From positions 372,001 to 436,000 of the forward strand of contig CBDDKM010000010.1 in NCBI GenBank assembly GCA_965230225.1: a stretch of 64,000 nt of DNA. The letters run 5' to 3'. The stretch is from CALSMU01 sp965230225. Lineage in GTDB: Bacteria > Bacteroidota > Bacteroidia > Flavobacteriales_D > Parvicellaceae. The notes beneath the pieces are model-generated. The model worked only from the letters and a program-made list of their open reading frames with translations, was not told the DNA's origin and ran no database searches. Below, piece by piece: positions 54,001-62,377 of this stretch; positions within the stretch are counted from its first letter, which is position 1; each line of letters opens with the position of its first letter. A program made the translations under genes and the position numbers.

Positions 54001-56617
54001 AACTATCTTTTGCTCCGTTCCAGTCCTCCGCTGTAAATTGTGAATTACCTTGATTAATTAATTCGTCGTACTGTGCTCTTTTAGCTTCCTCGGCCGCAGC
54101 AGCATCAACCATTTCCTGTTTCTTCTGGTTAATTTTATCAATTTGCTCTTTTGGATAATCCTTTTCCACATAAGACAATGCCTCATTATATGAGTTGATG
54201 GCCTCATCCCATTTTTGCGACTCAAACTGGTTATCAGCTCTATTTACAGCCTCTTTATACTTGGCCTCATTTTCCGCATTGGCAGCAATTTCTTCTTCCT
54301 TTTGCTTTATTTCTGCAAGCTTTTCATCAGGATAGGTATCGTTCGGATCTATTGTTTTTGCTCTTTCATAAAGTTCTTTCGCCTTGGCAAAATTTTCCTG
54401 AGCTAATTGCTCATCTGCCACATCAATTATTTTTTGATATTGCTGTTTTACTTCGGCATTCTTCTCCTCTTCCATCAACTGGTTAACCTCATCAATTTTT
54501 CCTTGAGTAAGGGTTTCTTCCGGTTTTAGATCGTGAGCTTCTTTGTACAATTGTTTTGCCTGATCCCACTGACCGGCATCTTTCGCTACATCTCCTTCTT
54601 TAATCTTATCTTGAAACTCTTGTTCCTTAGCTTCTTCCTGAGCCAAGTTTTCTAGCTGAGCATCTACCTCTGCAATTTTATCTTTTGGTCCTTGTTCGTT
54701 CGGAAACAAATCCAAAGCCGCATTAAAGTCATCTTTTGCCTCTTTTAACTGACCCGCATCTAATTTGGAGGTCCCACTTGCCATTAACTGATCAAATTGA
54801 GTTTTCTTTTGTTCCTCTTCCTGAGCAGCCTGAGCCAATTCATTCAGTTTAGCATCTATTTCAGCTATTTTATCTTTCGGTAATTGTTCATCTGGGTACA
54901 ATCCAAGAGCTTGATTAAAAGAAGCCTTAGCATCATCCCATTTCTCTTGCCCCATCAACTTATTACCTTCCGCTACAAAATTATCGTACTCTCCTCTTTT
55001 GGCAGTTTCAGCATCTTGAAGTTCTTGTTTCTTCTTTTGAATCTCAGCAATTTTATCTTTTGGAAGTTGCTCATCCGGTTTCAACGTAGATGCCTCTGTG
55101 TATTTAGCAATGGCATTATCCCATTCCTGACTGTTGAACACCCCGTCTGCTTCTTGCATTAATGCCTCAAATTGGCGATTCTTTTCTTCTTCAGCTTTCT
55201 TTTGATCTTCTAATTCCTTTAGCTTAGCATCAATTTCTGCAATACGGTCTGTTGGATATTTTTCTCCAGGCTTTAACCCTAGTGCTTCTTGATAGGTGGT
55301 TTTGGAAGTTTCCCACTTTTCAGAATCAAACTCTCCATTTGCCTTGGTAATCAAGTTTTGGTATTGTTGTTCCTTTCCAGCAGCTTCTTCCGCTTTTTTC
55401 TTAAGCTCTTTTGCCTTGTCTAATTGCTCTTTTGGTAAAGATTCATCTGGTTTAATTTTCAGGGCCTCTTCAAAATTAGTTATGGCCTGATCATAACTTT
55501 CATTAAGCATTGCTTTCTCCCCATCAGCTAAAAACTGATTGTATTTTTGCTCATCTTCGATTTGCTTCTTAATGATGGCATCTATCTCTGCAATTTTGTC
55601 TTTTGGATCTCTTTCTTTAGGCTTAATATTACTAGCCTCCTGATACAAAGTTTTGGCGTAAGTATAATCCTTATCTGTAAAGGCTTTTAACGCCTCATTC
55701 ATTTTCTCGTTATACTGTTTGGTAAGCTCAGCACCTTCTGCCTCTGCCTTCTTTTTATTGGCTTCAGCTATTTTAGTATCCGGTAAACTATCGGCTGGTT
55801 TTAATCCTTTCGCCTCATTATATGCCGCTATTGCGTCATCAAACTTATTGGATGCTAATAATTGATCTCCCTTTTGAATTGCTTTATTAAAGTCTTCATC
55901 CAGTTTTTGCTGCTCGGCCAATTCCTCTAATTTGATCTCTGCATCAGCAATTTTGGTTTCAACATCCTCATCCTGCTTTAGTTTTAACGCAGCTTCGTAC
56001 TTATCAATGGCTTTTTGATAATCAGATGAGGTAAAGGCTTTATCTCCCTCCTTCACTAAATTTTTAAACTCTTCCTCGTTCTGATTAGCCTTGTTTTCAA
56101 GATCCTGCAAAAATTTGTCAATCTCCTTTTTTCGTTGCCCTACATAAGCAAAATCCCAATCCAACTTACCGGTAGCAGGGTCCATGTGCGCTTTTGCAAC
56201 AGGCTTATTGGTTACAATACTGTAATCTACATCTTCCTGTTTGGCAAATAAGCTCACACTTAACTCCATGAAGGTCTGACGCTCCACCTCTTCAGGATAA
56301 AACCCTTTATCAGTATCCAAATACAAAGTCTTGGTAACATAACCTGGTTTCGAAAAAGATACCGCATATACATGTCCAAAATCTGTCTCTACACTTTCGT
56401 ATTTACCACTTGAAGCTGTAGTGGATGTTTTAAATGTTGTTCCATTTTTCTTGAACTCTACAGATACTCCTGGTAACTTCTTGTTACTCATATCTGTAAT
56501 TCTTCCTTCAAATATCAATACAGGAGCTTCTTCGTCCTGAGCCGAAACCTGAATAGTGCTTACTCCTCCAATTAGAAGTAATACGAAAACTGATATTATT
56601 TTGAAATAATTACTCAT
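51002..56617 (-). CDS. Giant exported repeat protein: 19 TPR-like units and 54-residue tandem units
   Basis: 1871 residues. Signal peptide (1-26, ending VSAQ), CarboxypepD-like domain (about 30-135), short linker, then about 19 TPR-like units of roughly 50-60 residues from about 165 to 1345 (pattern YN-LI--A---F---DWDNAK-LYKEA--LKP-E-YP--QI--IN). Then a Glu/Asp-rich segment, and about seven copies of a 54-residue unit (about 1395-1765; core PRQDMIPQVEKYKD with LEELRTERF and TEEGIRGTYE), at least five well conserved. The last 100 residues include KMYERRNGNGVVIEV. Very acidic and basic, likely extended scaffold in the periplasm or surface. No sorting domain. Follows the paralogue gene by 104 bases. 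Function unknown. Confidence 0.85.
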   Translation of the reverse strand: MSNYFKIISVFVLLLIGGVSTIQVSAQDEEAPVLIFEGRITDMSNKKLPGVSVEFKKNGTTFKTSTTASSGKYESVETDFGHVYAVSFSKPGYVTKTLYLDTDKGFYPEEVERQTFMELSVSLFAKQEDVDYSIVTNKPVAKAHMDPATGKLDWDFAYVGQRKKEIDKFLQDLENKANQNEEEFKNLVKEGDKAFTSSDYQKAIDKYEAALKLKQDEDVETKIADAEIKLEELAEQQKLDEDFNKAIQKGDQLLASNKFDDAIAAYNEAKGLKPADSLPDTKIAEANKKKAEAEGAELTKQYNEKMNEALKAFTDKDYTYAKTLYQEASNIKPKERDPKDKIAEIDAIIKKQIEDEQKYNQFLADGEKAMLNESYDQAITNFEEALKIKPDESLPKEQLDKAKELKKKAEEAAGKEQQYQNLITKANGEFDSEKWETSKTTYQEALGLKPGEKYPTDRIAEIDAKLKELEDQKKAEEEKNRQFEALMQEADGVFNSQEWDNAIAKYTEASTLKPDEQLPKDKIAEIQKKKQELQDAETAKRGEYDNFVAEGNKLMGQEKWDDAKASFNQALGLYPDEQLPKDKIAEIDAKLNELAQAAQEEEQKKTQFDQLMASGTSKLDAGQLKEAKDDFNAALDLFPNEQGPKDKIAEVDAQLENLAQEEAKEQEFQDKIKEGDVAKDAGQWDQAKQLYKEAHDLKPEETLTQGKIDEVNQLMEEEKNAEVKQQYQKIIDVADEQLAQENFAKAKELYERAKTIDPNDTYPDEKLAEIKQKEEEIAANAENEAKYKEAVNRADNQFESQKWDEAINSYNEALSYVEKDYPKEQIDKINQKKQEMVDAAAAEEAKRAQYDELINQGNSQFTAEDWNGAKDSYTKALELFDEDHPRQRLDEIANKLSALEAADAKAKEYNDLITQANTARDGKDWDNAKQLYKDANAVKPSETYPQEQIDWINQEMQRLADEELNQQYQKIIDVANEKFDASDYSKAKELFERAQGMRPSDPYPPQKIAEIEKLLKNNELESTYVAAIDKANAARDAKDWDNAKQLYKEANAIKPSETYPQEQIDWINQEMKRLADEELDKQYQKIIDKANELFTAEEYEKSKGLYERAKGIRPSDPYPPKRINEIDQLLKDMAADKADEEAQKLIDEKYDGLISRANSARDNQDWNNAKGLYKEANGVKPSESYPQEQIDWINKEMERLAKDEVEKQYRKVLDVADQKFEAEDYEKARSLYERAIGMKPDDSYPPNQIRRIDDALAALANKNKANDEYSKYIDEGNQSFSSENYRKSLGAFQNALDLKPSAPYPQQKIDEINDILDQLAAQKIQQQSEDSKKNHEEFLKNPYGEEVTGKYTEKDVDLLMTQGRIDEDDYKNEIIQKRKDMVIEELDEETDFQKERGDDNYDDFERLNTKRSLEEAENDDPRKELIPQVESYKDEKLTEEDDREDVGRSVTYGNRADLEELRTERFKEETDNDLPRQDMIPQVEKYKDVKLDEKTELTEEGIRGTYETRGDLEELRTERFKEETDNDLPRQDMIPQVEKYKDVKLDEKTELTEEGIRGTYETRDDLEELRTERFKEETDNDIPRQDMIPQVEKYKDVKLDEKTELTEEGIRGTYETRGELEELRTERFKEEADNDIPRQEMIPQVDTYKDGLSDLEDTRMDYGTKVTYGVEDQLEELETRITEFAEGADVPRQEMIPEVDHYKDKNLTILALDEEAGKDKTYNLYTEKEHLETKRNEEYINADDPRKENAVNMVDYTDDRLDAIDSQNKADIDKADERANRLDEVKHYSDTRFVDENQQKLAEQYPQGVTEKMYERRNGNGVVIEVTIIRIVVKGNKGDEYKKVTSRWGTYHFKNGGAISEMIWDTETSGD
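51371..52350 (-). repeat. Tandem 162-bp coding repeats
   Basis: Landmark ATC(A)...TCCTGACG (MIPQV-PRQDM codons) recurs at 52343, 52181, 52019, 51857, 51695 and 51533, exactly 162 bases apart, and a diverged copy at 51371. The three copies at 52181, 52019 and 51857 are nearly identical in DNA, which indicates recent unit duplication or gene conversion. Confidence 0.9.
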
Positions 56618-56721
56618 CCCTATAACCTACAAATATTGCCAAATATCACGACATATCATTAAAAATTCGAATATTTTAAGTCTTTGCAAATCTCACTTAT
56701 AACGCAAGATTCTGCAATTCG

Positions 56722-57801
56722 TTACTTTTCTTCCTCTTCTTCACATTTGCAGTTCTTTAATTTCCGCTGCTCTTCATCCAGTTTACAACAATCCAAATGG
56801 ATATTAAAATCTAAACCATCCTTAACGTGCTCAAACCGATCAACCCTAACTCTTTCCACAGGTTTATATGATCTTGGCTGATACCCCATTGTAGAATAAA
56901 TTCGTCTTTCCTGTGCGCTTTTTGCATTGGCAATCAACTCTGTTGTAGGAGTTTTCACATTTCTTTTTATAGTGTCCGACTCCTCCACCAATAACTCATT
57001 AATTTCCTGAATTCGATTATAGGCTTTTGTATTGTTTGGCTCTAACCTAATGATTCTTTCGTAGTATCCTAATGCACTCGTGTACTCCATTGTCCCATAT
57101 AATGAATCTGCCACTACAAAAATCTTATCGATTAAATCTCTTTCCTTTTTATTCTGACCTCTTAACTGCTCAATCTTTGCCGCAAGTTTTTTATTTTTCG
57201 AAGTCATTGCAACAGCATCCACCTGAGCCAATAATTCCTCTGCTTTATCCGCATCTTTTTCTTCAATCCACTTTTCAGTTTCTTTTACAAGTGCATTATA
57301 TAGACTCTTGTTTTCAGAAGCTATTTGATCAACTTTGTTTAAAAACTTGTCGATTTCTATTTTTCTTGCCTGATTAAATGACAAATTCCATTCCAACTCT
57401 CCGGAATTTTGAATCGCCATTTTCCCAACAGGTTCTCCTTCAATAATTTCATAAGTAACAAAATCCTTTTTCTTAATCATTTCCACATCCAGAGTAACAG
57501 AAGTAGAAGATGTTTCATCTGGGTAATAACCTGACTTTGCATCGATTAAAAAAGATTTCGTGGCCATTCCTTTTTTTGATACCACCAATTGATAAGTACG
57601 ATCAAATAAAACATCAGAAAAAATCACTTTACCGGATTTATCAGATATTTCCTCACTTTGACCTCCTCCAATCAATTGTACTTTAAACCCAGATTTCGAT
57701 TCTTCTGAATCAATGTTAATTCGCAGTTGTATCGAGGGTTCCTGAGCAATACCCACACAAAAAAAAGTCAGTAAAATAAGTAGAGTAAAGAGTTTATGCA
57801 T
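56722..57801 (-). CDS. Short paralogue of the giant repeat protein
   Basis: 359 residues: signal peptide (1-19, ending GIAQ), beta-rich N-terminal domain (about 22-125), a conserved KIEIDKFL segment, coiled coil, one TPR-like unit (about 235-270, YTSALGYYERIIRLEPNNTKAYNRIQEI) and a Cys/Glu-rich end (DCCKLDEEQRKLKNCKCEEEEEK). N-terminal 150 residues align in order with the giant neighbour: LDTDKGFYPEE/IDAKSGYYPDE, then TGKLDWDFAYVGQRKKEIDKFL/SGELEWNLSFNQARKIEIDKFL. I start at ATG 57801 since the longer frame has a TTG start. Same strand and 104 bases upstream, so possibly one operon. Confidence 0.8.
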   Translation of the reverse strand: MHKLFTLLILLTFFCVGIAQEPSIQLRINIDSEESKSGFKVQLIGGGQSEEISDKSGKVIFSDVLFDRTYQLVVSKKGMATKSFLIDAKSGYYPDETSSTSVTLDVEMIKKKDFVTYEIIEGEPVGKMAIQNSGELEWNLSFNQARKIEIDKFLNKVDQIASENKSLYNALVKETEKWIEEKDADKAEELLAQVDAVAMTSKNKKLAAKIEQLRGQNKKERDLIDKIFVVADSLYGTMEYTSALGYYERIIRLEPNNTKAYNRIQEINELLVEESDTIKRNVKTPTTELIANAKSAQERRIYSTMGYQPRSYKPVERVRVDRFEHVKDGLDFNIHLDCCKLDEEQRKLKNCKCEEEEEK

Positions 57802-57990
57802 ACTATTCCTTTTACTCTCGTTACACCCCAATAATGGAATGGTTCAATTAAAACTTAAATTTTTTATATTTTTTTCAAAGTACTATTTGGAACAATATTT
57901 CGCTTAAATGTTAAAAAAGTGCTATTTTGAGAGCAACTTTCACTCACTTTGAGTGTTAAGTTATTATAATCAATGTTTTAAGAAAACATT

Positions 57991-60507
57991 ATGAGACTAA
58001 CACTACTAACACTCTCCATACTGACCATCATTAATATTAGAGCTCAACTCGTTGTAAACGAGTATTGTGCTGCAAACCTGTCGGTTACACCAGATAACTA
58101 CGGTGAATATCAGGACTGGTTTGAAATATATAATACAGGGAGCAGTGCTGTAGACCTTACTGGCTGGTACCTATCTGACAATCCAAACAAACCATTTAAA
58201 AATCAGTTAACGGGAGGAAGTGTTCCTGCCGGTGGTCATTTATTGGTTATTTGTTCCGGAAGAGATGAAGTTTCTGGTGGGATGGTTCATACTTCTTTTA
58301 AGTTAACCCAGACCAAACCAGAATCTATTTTGATATCGGATGCAGCTGGAATCCTAGTGGATCAGGTAGATATGATTCCTTGTCAATTAGGACATTCGAG
58401 AGGAAGAGACGCGGATGGTAGTTCCACCTGGGCATTGTATACTACCCCTACTCCAGCGGCTTCAAATACCAATCCGAAGCAAGATTACGCTACCACTCCG
58501 GTATTCGACATAGCTTCTGGAAATCAATTGGCAGGAATAAGCTTAAACATTACAACTCCTGATCCTAATGTAACATTACACTATACCATCGATGGAACAA
58601 CACCAACTGCTGCCTCTCCACAGGTATCTGGTGCCATTACGATTAACAACCATACGGTGGTAAGAGCAATCGCTATTAGTTCGGACCCTAACATTCCAAA
58701 CAGTTTTATTGAAACCAATACCTATTTCATTAACGCTTCTCATACCGTACCAATTCTTTCAATTTGTGGCGAAGGAATTTATGATTTCATTACCGATCAG
58801 GACTGGAATGCCTTTACAGATAACTTTGATGGAGCAATAGAAATGTTTACTAGTGCTGGAGTTCTAATAGACGAAGGAGAAGGATTTTATAATAAGCACG
58901 GTAACGATAGTTGGGCCTATGACCAGAGAGGTATTGACTTCATTATGAAAGACCAATATGGCTACAATTACGCTATTCAACACCAAATTTTTAGAGGAAA
59001 ATCCAGAGATGAGTTCCAAAAACTAATTATCAAAGCTGCTGCTAACGACAACTTTTGTTTCGAGCCAGGTGGTGCATACATCAGAGATGCTTATGTACAC
59101 TCTTTATCACAGGTTGGTGGATTGAGAATGGACGAGCGTTCTTACGAACCTTGTGTAATGTATGTAAATGGAGAATACTGGGGACTATATGAAATCAGAG
59201 AAAAGGTAGATGATGACGACTTTACCGATTACTATTACGATCAGGATGAAAAATACAATGGTAGTCCTGAATACATTCAGTTTTTGAAAACATGGGGAGC
59301 TACCTGGGAAGAATATGGTGCACCAAATGCACAGCCTGACTGGGATGCTTTGAAAAACTTCATCACTTCCAACAACATGGCCGATCCTGCCAATTTTGAT
59401 TATGTAGACAGTGTTTACAACTGGAAAAGTTTGGTGGATTATTTCTGCATAAACAGCTACACCGTTTGTATGGACTGGTTAAACTGGAACACTGCTCAAT
59501 GGAGAGGACTGGATACAGCAGGAACCAAAAAGAAATGGAGATATGTGCTATGGGATATGGATGCTACATTTGGACACTATGTAAATTACACGGGTATTCC
59601 GGATGAGACAGCCAATGCAGATCCATGTGACCCTGAAAACTTACCTGATCCAGGTGGGCAAGGACATACCAACATATTGGGAGCATTGATGGCCAACCCT
59701 ACTTTTGAACAATATTACATTTCGAGATACATTGACTTAGGAAACTCAACGTTCGGGTGCGACTTTATGATTGCGCATCTAGACAGTTTAATCGCATTAA
59801 TTGCTCCTGAAATGCCGCAACAGGTTGCTCGTTGGGGAAGTAGTGTCTCTACATGGGATGCTAATGTACAAAGCTTAAAAACCTTTATTACAGATAGATG
59901 TACTGCCATTGAACAAGGAATGATAGACTGTTACCAGGTTACCGGACCTTATGAACTTACCTATGATGTTCAGCCAGCTGGTGCAGGAGACATTAAAGTG
60001 AATTCTCTGTGGCTAGACGCTTACCCCTGGGTAGGTACTTATTATGGTAATATTGATATTCTGCTAAGAGCAGATGCTAATGCTGGTTATGTGTTTGATT
60101 ATTGGGAATCCTCTTTAGGAGATGCCTTTACCCCGTCTGCAGATACCACCCGATCAGCTTTCCAAACAACCGGAGCACAAACCATTACCGCTCACTTTAG
60201 ACTAGAAGGAGATCCTCCAAGTGTGGTATATGACGGTATTAATATTCCAACAGCCTTCTCCCCTAACGGAGACAACCAAAATGATTTGTTAGAACTGTTT
60301 ATAGGAAAAGACGTAGACAACTTTAACTTCCAGGTTTATAGCCGTTGGGGCGAAGTAATATTTGAATCCAGCTCCATTGCCACCTTATGGGATGGTACAT
60401 ACAATGGTGTGGGGGTTAATTCCGGTGTATATGTGTACAAGCTAAACGTACAAATGAAAGATGGTACGAGCATTATTGACAAAGGAAACATAACACTGGT
60501 GAGATAA
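57991..60507 (+). CDS. CotH kinase-family protein with lamin-tail domain and type B T9SS sorting domain
   Basis: 838 residues: signal peptide (1-19), lamin-tail domain (about 20-135: LVVNEYCAANLSVTPDNYGEYQDWFEIYNTG...LTGWYLSDN), chitobiase-type sandwich (about 180-240, LHYTIDGTTPT), CotH kinase domain (about 255-620), a bacterial repeat (FDYWES, about 690-730), and the gliding-motility-associated type B sorting domain (about 750-838, IPTAFSPNGDNQND...DGTYNGVGVNSGVYVYKL). Kinase hallmarks: VNGEYWGLYEIREK and LWDMDATFGH (D522/D524). Exported to the surface by T9SS. Its stop overlaps the PorP/SprF gene ATG by one base (TAATG), a pairing known for type B cargo. Confidence 0.9.
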   Translation: MRLTLLTLSILTIINIRAQLVVNEYCAANLSVTPDNYGEYQDWFEIYNTGSSAVDLTGWYLSDNPNKPFKNQLTGGSVPAGGHLLVICSGRDEVSGGMVHTSFKLTQTKPESILISDAAGILVDQVDMIPCQLGHSRGRDADGSSTWALYTTPTPAASNTNPKQDYATTPVFDIASGNQLAGISLNITTPDPNVTLHYTIDGTTPTAASPQVSGAITINNHTVVRAIAISSDPNIPNSFIETNTYFINASHTVPILSICGEGIYDFITDQDWNAFTDNFDGAIEMFTSAGVLIDEGEGFYNKHGNDSWAYDQRGIDFIMKDQYGYNYAIQHQIFRGKSRDEFQKLIIKAAANDNFCFEPGGAYIRDAYVHSLSQVGGLRMDERSYEPCVMYVNGEYWGLYEIREKVDDDDFTDYYYDQDEKYNGSPEYIQFLKTWGATWEEYGAPNAQPDWDALKNFITSNNMADPANFDYVDSVYNWKSLVDYFCINSYTVCMDWLNWNTAQWRGLDTAGTKKKWRYVLWDMDATFGHYVNYTGIPDETANADPCDPENLPDPGGQGHTNILGALMANPTFEQYYISRYIDLGNSTFGCDFMIAHLDSLIALIAPEMPQQVARWGSSVSTWDANVQSLKTFITDRCTAIEQGMIDCYQVTGPYELTYDVQPAGAGDIKVNSLWLDAYPWVGTYYGNIDILLRADANAGYVFDYWESSLGDAFTPSADTTRSAFQTTGAQTITAHFRLEGDPPSVVYDGINIPTAFSPNGDNQNDLLELFIGKDVDNFNFQVYSRWGEVIFESSSIATLWDGTYNGVGVNSGVYVYKLNVQMKDGTSIIDKGNITLVR

Positions 60508-61562
60508 TGAGAAAGTTGTTATACATATCACTTATGCTCCTTTGTGGAAATTCCTATGCTCAGGATGTCCATTTTGCTCAAACATCTACCATTCCACAAT
60601 TGCTTAATCCTGCTACTGTTGGTGTTTTCCAAGGATGGGAAAGAGTAATTGCATCTCACCGTCAGCAGTGGATAGGCCTGGAAAATCCGTATGTGACCTC
60701 TCAATTTTCCGCAGATTTAAATTTACTGAAAAACGATAATGGTGCTGCCAACAGTCATTTGGGAATAGGATTAAGCTTTTACAATGATGTAGCCGGAGAT
60801 GCCAAATTTGGAACAAAGAATTTTAGCCTCTCTGTTGCCGGAATCATTCCTGTAGAAAGTGATCAAACAGTTTCTGCTGCCATACAAGTGGGAGGAGCGC
60901 AAAGAAGTGGAAACTTAAGTGCTTTAACCTGGGGAAATCAATTTGATGGAACTGGATTCGATACTCAAATTCCATCTAATGAAGGAGATGGAATGTCTTC
61001 GTTTTTTTATGGAGATATTGGAGCGGGGATATTCTATAATTACACTGGATACAACCATACTTTACTTAGAAAAGAATTAAGCAACCTATATGGAGGTGTT
61101 GCCTATTATCACTTAAACAAGCCAACTTTACAATACAGAAACGGAACATCCGATAAACTTCATTCTAAGCTAGTAGGTATGGCCGGAATGCAATGGGACA
61201 TCCCTAAATCTTTATGGGCCTTTGCACCTTCTTTCGTATACATGAAACAAGGACCTCATCAGGAAATCATGGGTAGTTTATTGATGAAATTCAGAATGAA
61301 AGAAGGAACCAAGTATACTGGTATTTATACCGAATCATATTTAGGAATGGGACTTACCTACCGAAACAAAGATGCTATTGCTCCTCAAGTATTAATCGAG
61401 TTTGGAAGTTATAAAATTGGATTACTCTACGAATTCACGACTTCTAACTTAAACGCCGTTTCTAAAGGAGGTTTTGAAGTCTCTTTCCAATGGGCAAATA
61501 TGAATACTGCCCTATTTAAAGGAAGAAGGTTTAAAGGCTGGGGAAAACCGGGTGGCATGTAA
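60507..61562 (+). CDS. PorP/SprF family T9SS outer-membrane protein
   Basis: 351 residues, signal peptide (1-18, ending YAQ) and the PorP/SprF barrel with landmarks HFAQTSTIPQLLNPATVG (about 21-38), ASHRQQWIG, and the final GSYKIGLLYEFTTSNLN...GGFEVSF. PorP/SprF proteins are needed for attachment or export of type B T9SS proteins and sit in the outer membrane. Start overlaps the CotH gene stop by one base, so the pair is made together and the CotH protein is the presumed client. The stop codon abuts the convergent gene's stop. Confidence 0.92.
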   Translation: MRKLLYISLMLLCGNSYAQDVHFAQTSTIPQLLNPATVGVFQGWERVIASHRQQWIGLENPYVTSQFSADLNLLKNDNGAANSHLGIGLSFYNDVAGDAKFGTKNFSLSVAGIIPVESDQTVSAAIQVGGAQRSGNLSALTWGNQFDGTGFDTQIPSNEGDGMSSFFYGDIGAGIFYNYTGYNHTLLRKELSNLYGGVAYYHLNKPTLQYRNGTSDKLHSKLVGMAGMQWDIPKSLWAFAPSFVYMKQGPHQEIMGSLLMKFRMKEGTKYTGIYTESYLGMGLTYRNKDAIAPQVLIEFGSYKIGLLYEFTTSNLNAVSKGGFEVSFQWANMNTALFKGRRFKGWGKPGGM

Positions 61563-62117
61563 TTACATGATCCAGGCTGCTCCTACTGTTATCAAGTACA
61601 ATCCCGCAATCAAAGCAATTTGCATTAACAATCTATTTACAACAGGTGTAATGCTTGTTAAGTTCATTTTTATTAGAACCAAACACTCAACCAATAACAC
61701 AGAAAGTACAATTATACGTATAACAACACTCCCCTGATACAACAGGAGTAATACTGGAAACACAATCATTGTTGCTCCTAACAGAAACATGATGATGTTT
61801 CCTCTAGTTTTTTTATCCAACATTAACATTACCCCTAATACAGCCCACGACAATAAGCTCAGCATAATAAAAGGAACATAGTATTCCTTAAACTGCATTA
61901 ACAGCACTTCAGAAAGAAACAACAGAGGTAACAAGAGAAAGAATATGGAGTACTTCCCCCACTTGGTTCGAAAGAAATAGCTAGCACTAACTACCGGAAC
62001 AATTATATACAACATAGGTACCGGAGGAACAAAATTGCCATCAGAAATCAAGTACCCTACCCCAAACATGATGTAGGTAAGAAATGAATACAATGCCAAT
62101 TTTACGTCCCAAGCCAT
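61563..62117 (-). CDS. Hypothetical multi-pass membrane protein
   Basis: 184 residues with about six hydrophobic segments (about 5-22, 32-47, 52-67, 76-95, 107-125, 130-150, with a final one near 160-182). No motif that I recognise. Inner membrane. Ends exactly at the stop of the convergent PorP/SprF gene. Preceded by a 260-base non-coding stretch. Confidence 0.7.
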   Translation of the reverse strand: MAWDVKLALYSFLTYIMFGVGYLISDGNFVPPVPMLYIIVPVVSASYFFRTKWGKYSIFFLLLPLLFLSEVLLMQFKEYYVPFIMLSLLSWAVLGVMLMLDKKTRGNIIMFLLGATMIVFPVLLLLYQGSVVIRIIVLSVLLVECLVLIKMNLTSITPVVNRLLMQIALIAGLYLITVGAAWIM

Positions 62118-62211
62118 ACTTGAAATGTTAATTTCTACTTTTTTTTACTTTTCTATTCCCCTTCAAAAGAACTATAAACAAAGGGATTAGAATAATATCA
62201 CACCTACAAAA

Positions 62212-62243
62212 TTTGTTAAAATTTAGTTAACAGCGTAACTTTT
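62212..62243 (+). promoter_or_regulatory. Promoter of candidate small RNA
   Basis: -33 TTTG (62212-62215), spacer of 20 bases, -7 TAACTTTT (62236-62243; only the last base differs from TAnnTTTG). There is no plus-strand gene downstream before the terminator at 62335. Confidence 0.5.
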
Positions 62244-62248
62244 TTTCA

Positions 62249-62369
62249 AATCTACGTTATATACATGTAACTAGTTAACGAAGCTAGATTTTGGTTTCAC
62301 TTCGGATAAAACTGGTTATTTCTGTAAGGTGGGGAAAGCCGTTCTGGGAAGGACGGCTTTCTATTTTTA
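62249..62369 (+). ncRNA. Candidate small RNA
   Basis: About 120 nt between a good promoter and a strong terminator on the plus strand, in a gap where both flanking genes lie on the minus strand. The transcript would contain possible stems CTAG/CTAG (around 62270-62287) and GTTT/AAAC, then the terminator hairpin. It is not tmRNA, and lacks the GGAA/AGCA loop of SRP RNA. No family recognised. Confidence 0.4.
62335..62369 (+). terminator. Intrinsic terminator of the candidate small RNA
   Basis: Perfect 8-bp stem AAAGCCGT (62335-62342)/ACGGCTTT (62353-62360), 10-base loop, followed by CTATTTTTAT. On the minus strand it is followed by CCCCACC, so it works for plus-strand transcription only. Confidence 0.85.
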
Positions 62370-62377
62370 TATATCTG

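Noticed and set aside
62335..62369. SRP RNA (4.5S) at this hairpin
   Set aside because: The loop lacks the GGAA/AGCA arrangement of helix 8, and the surrounding sequence does not fold like SRP RNA by eye.
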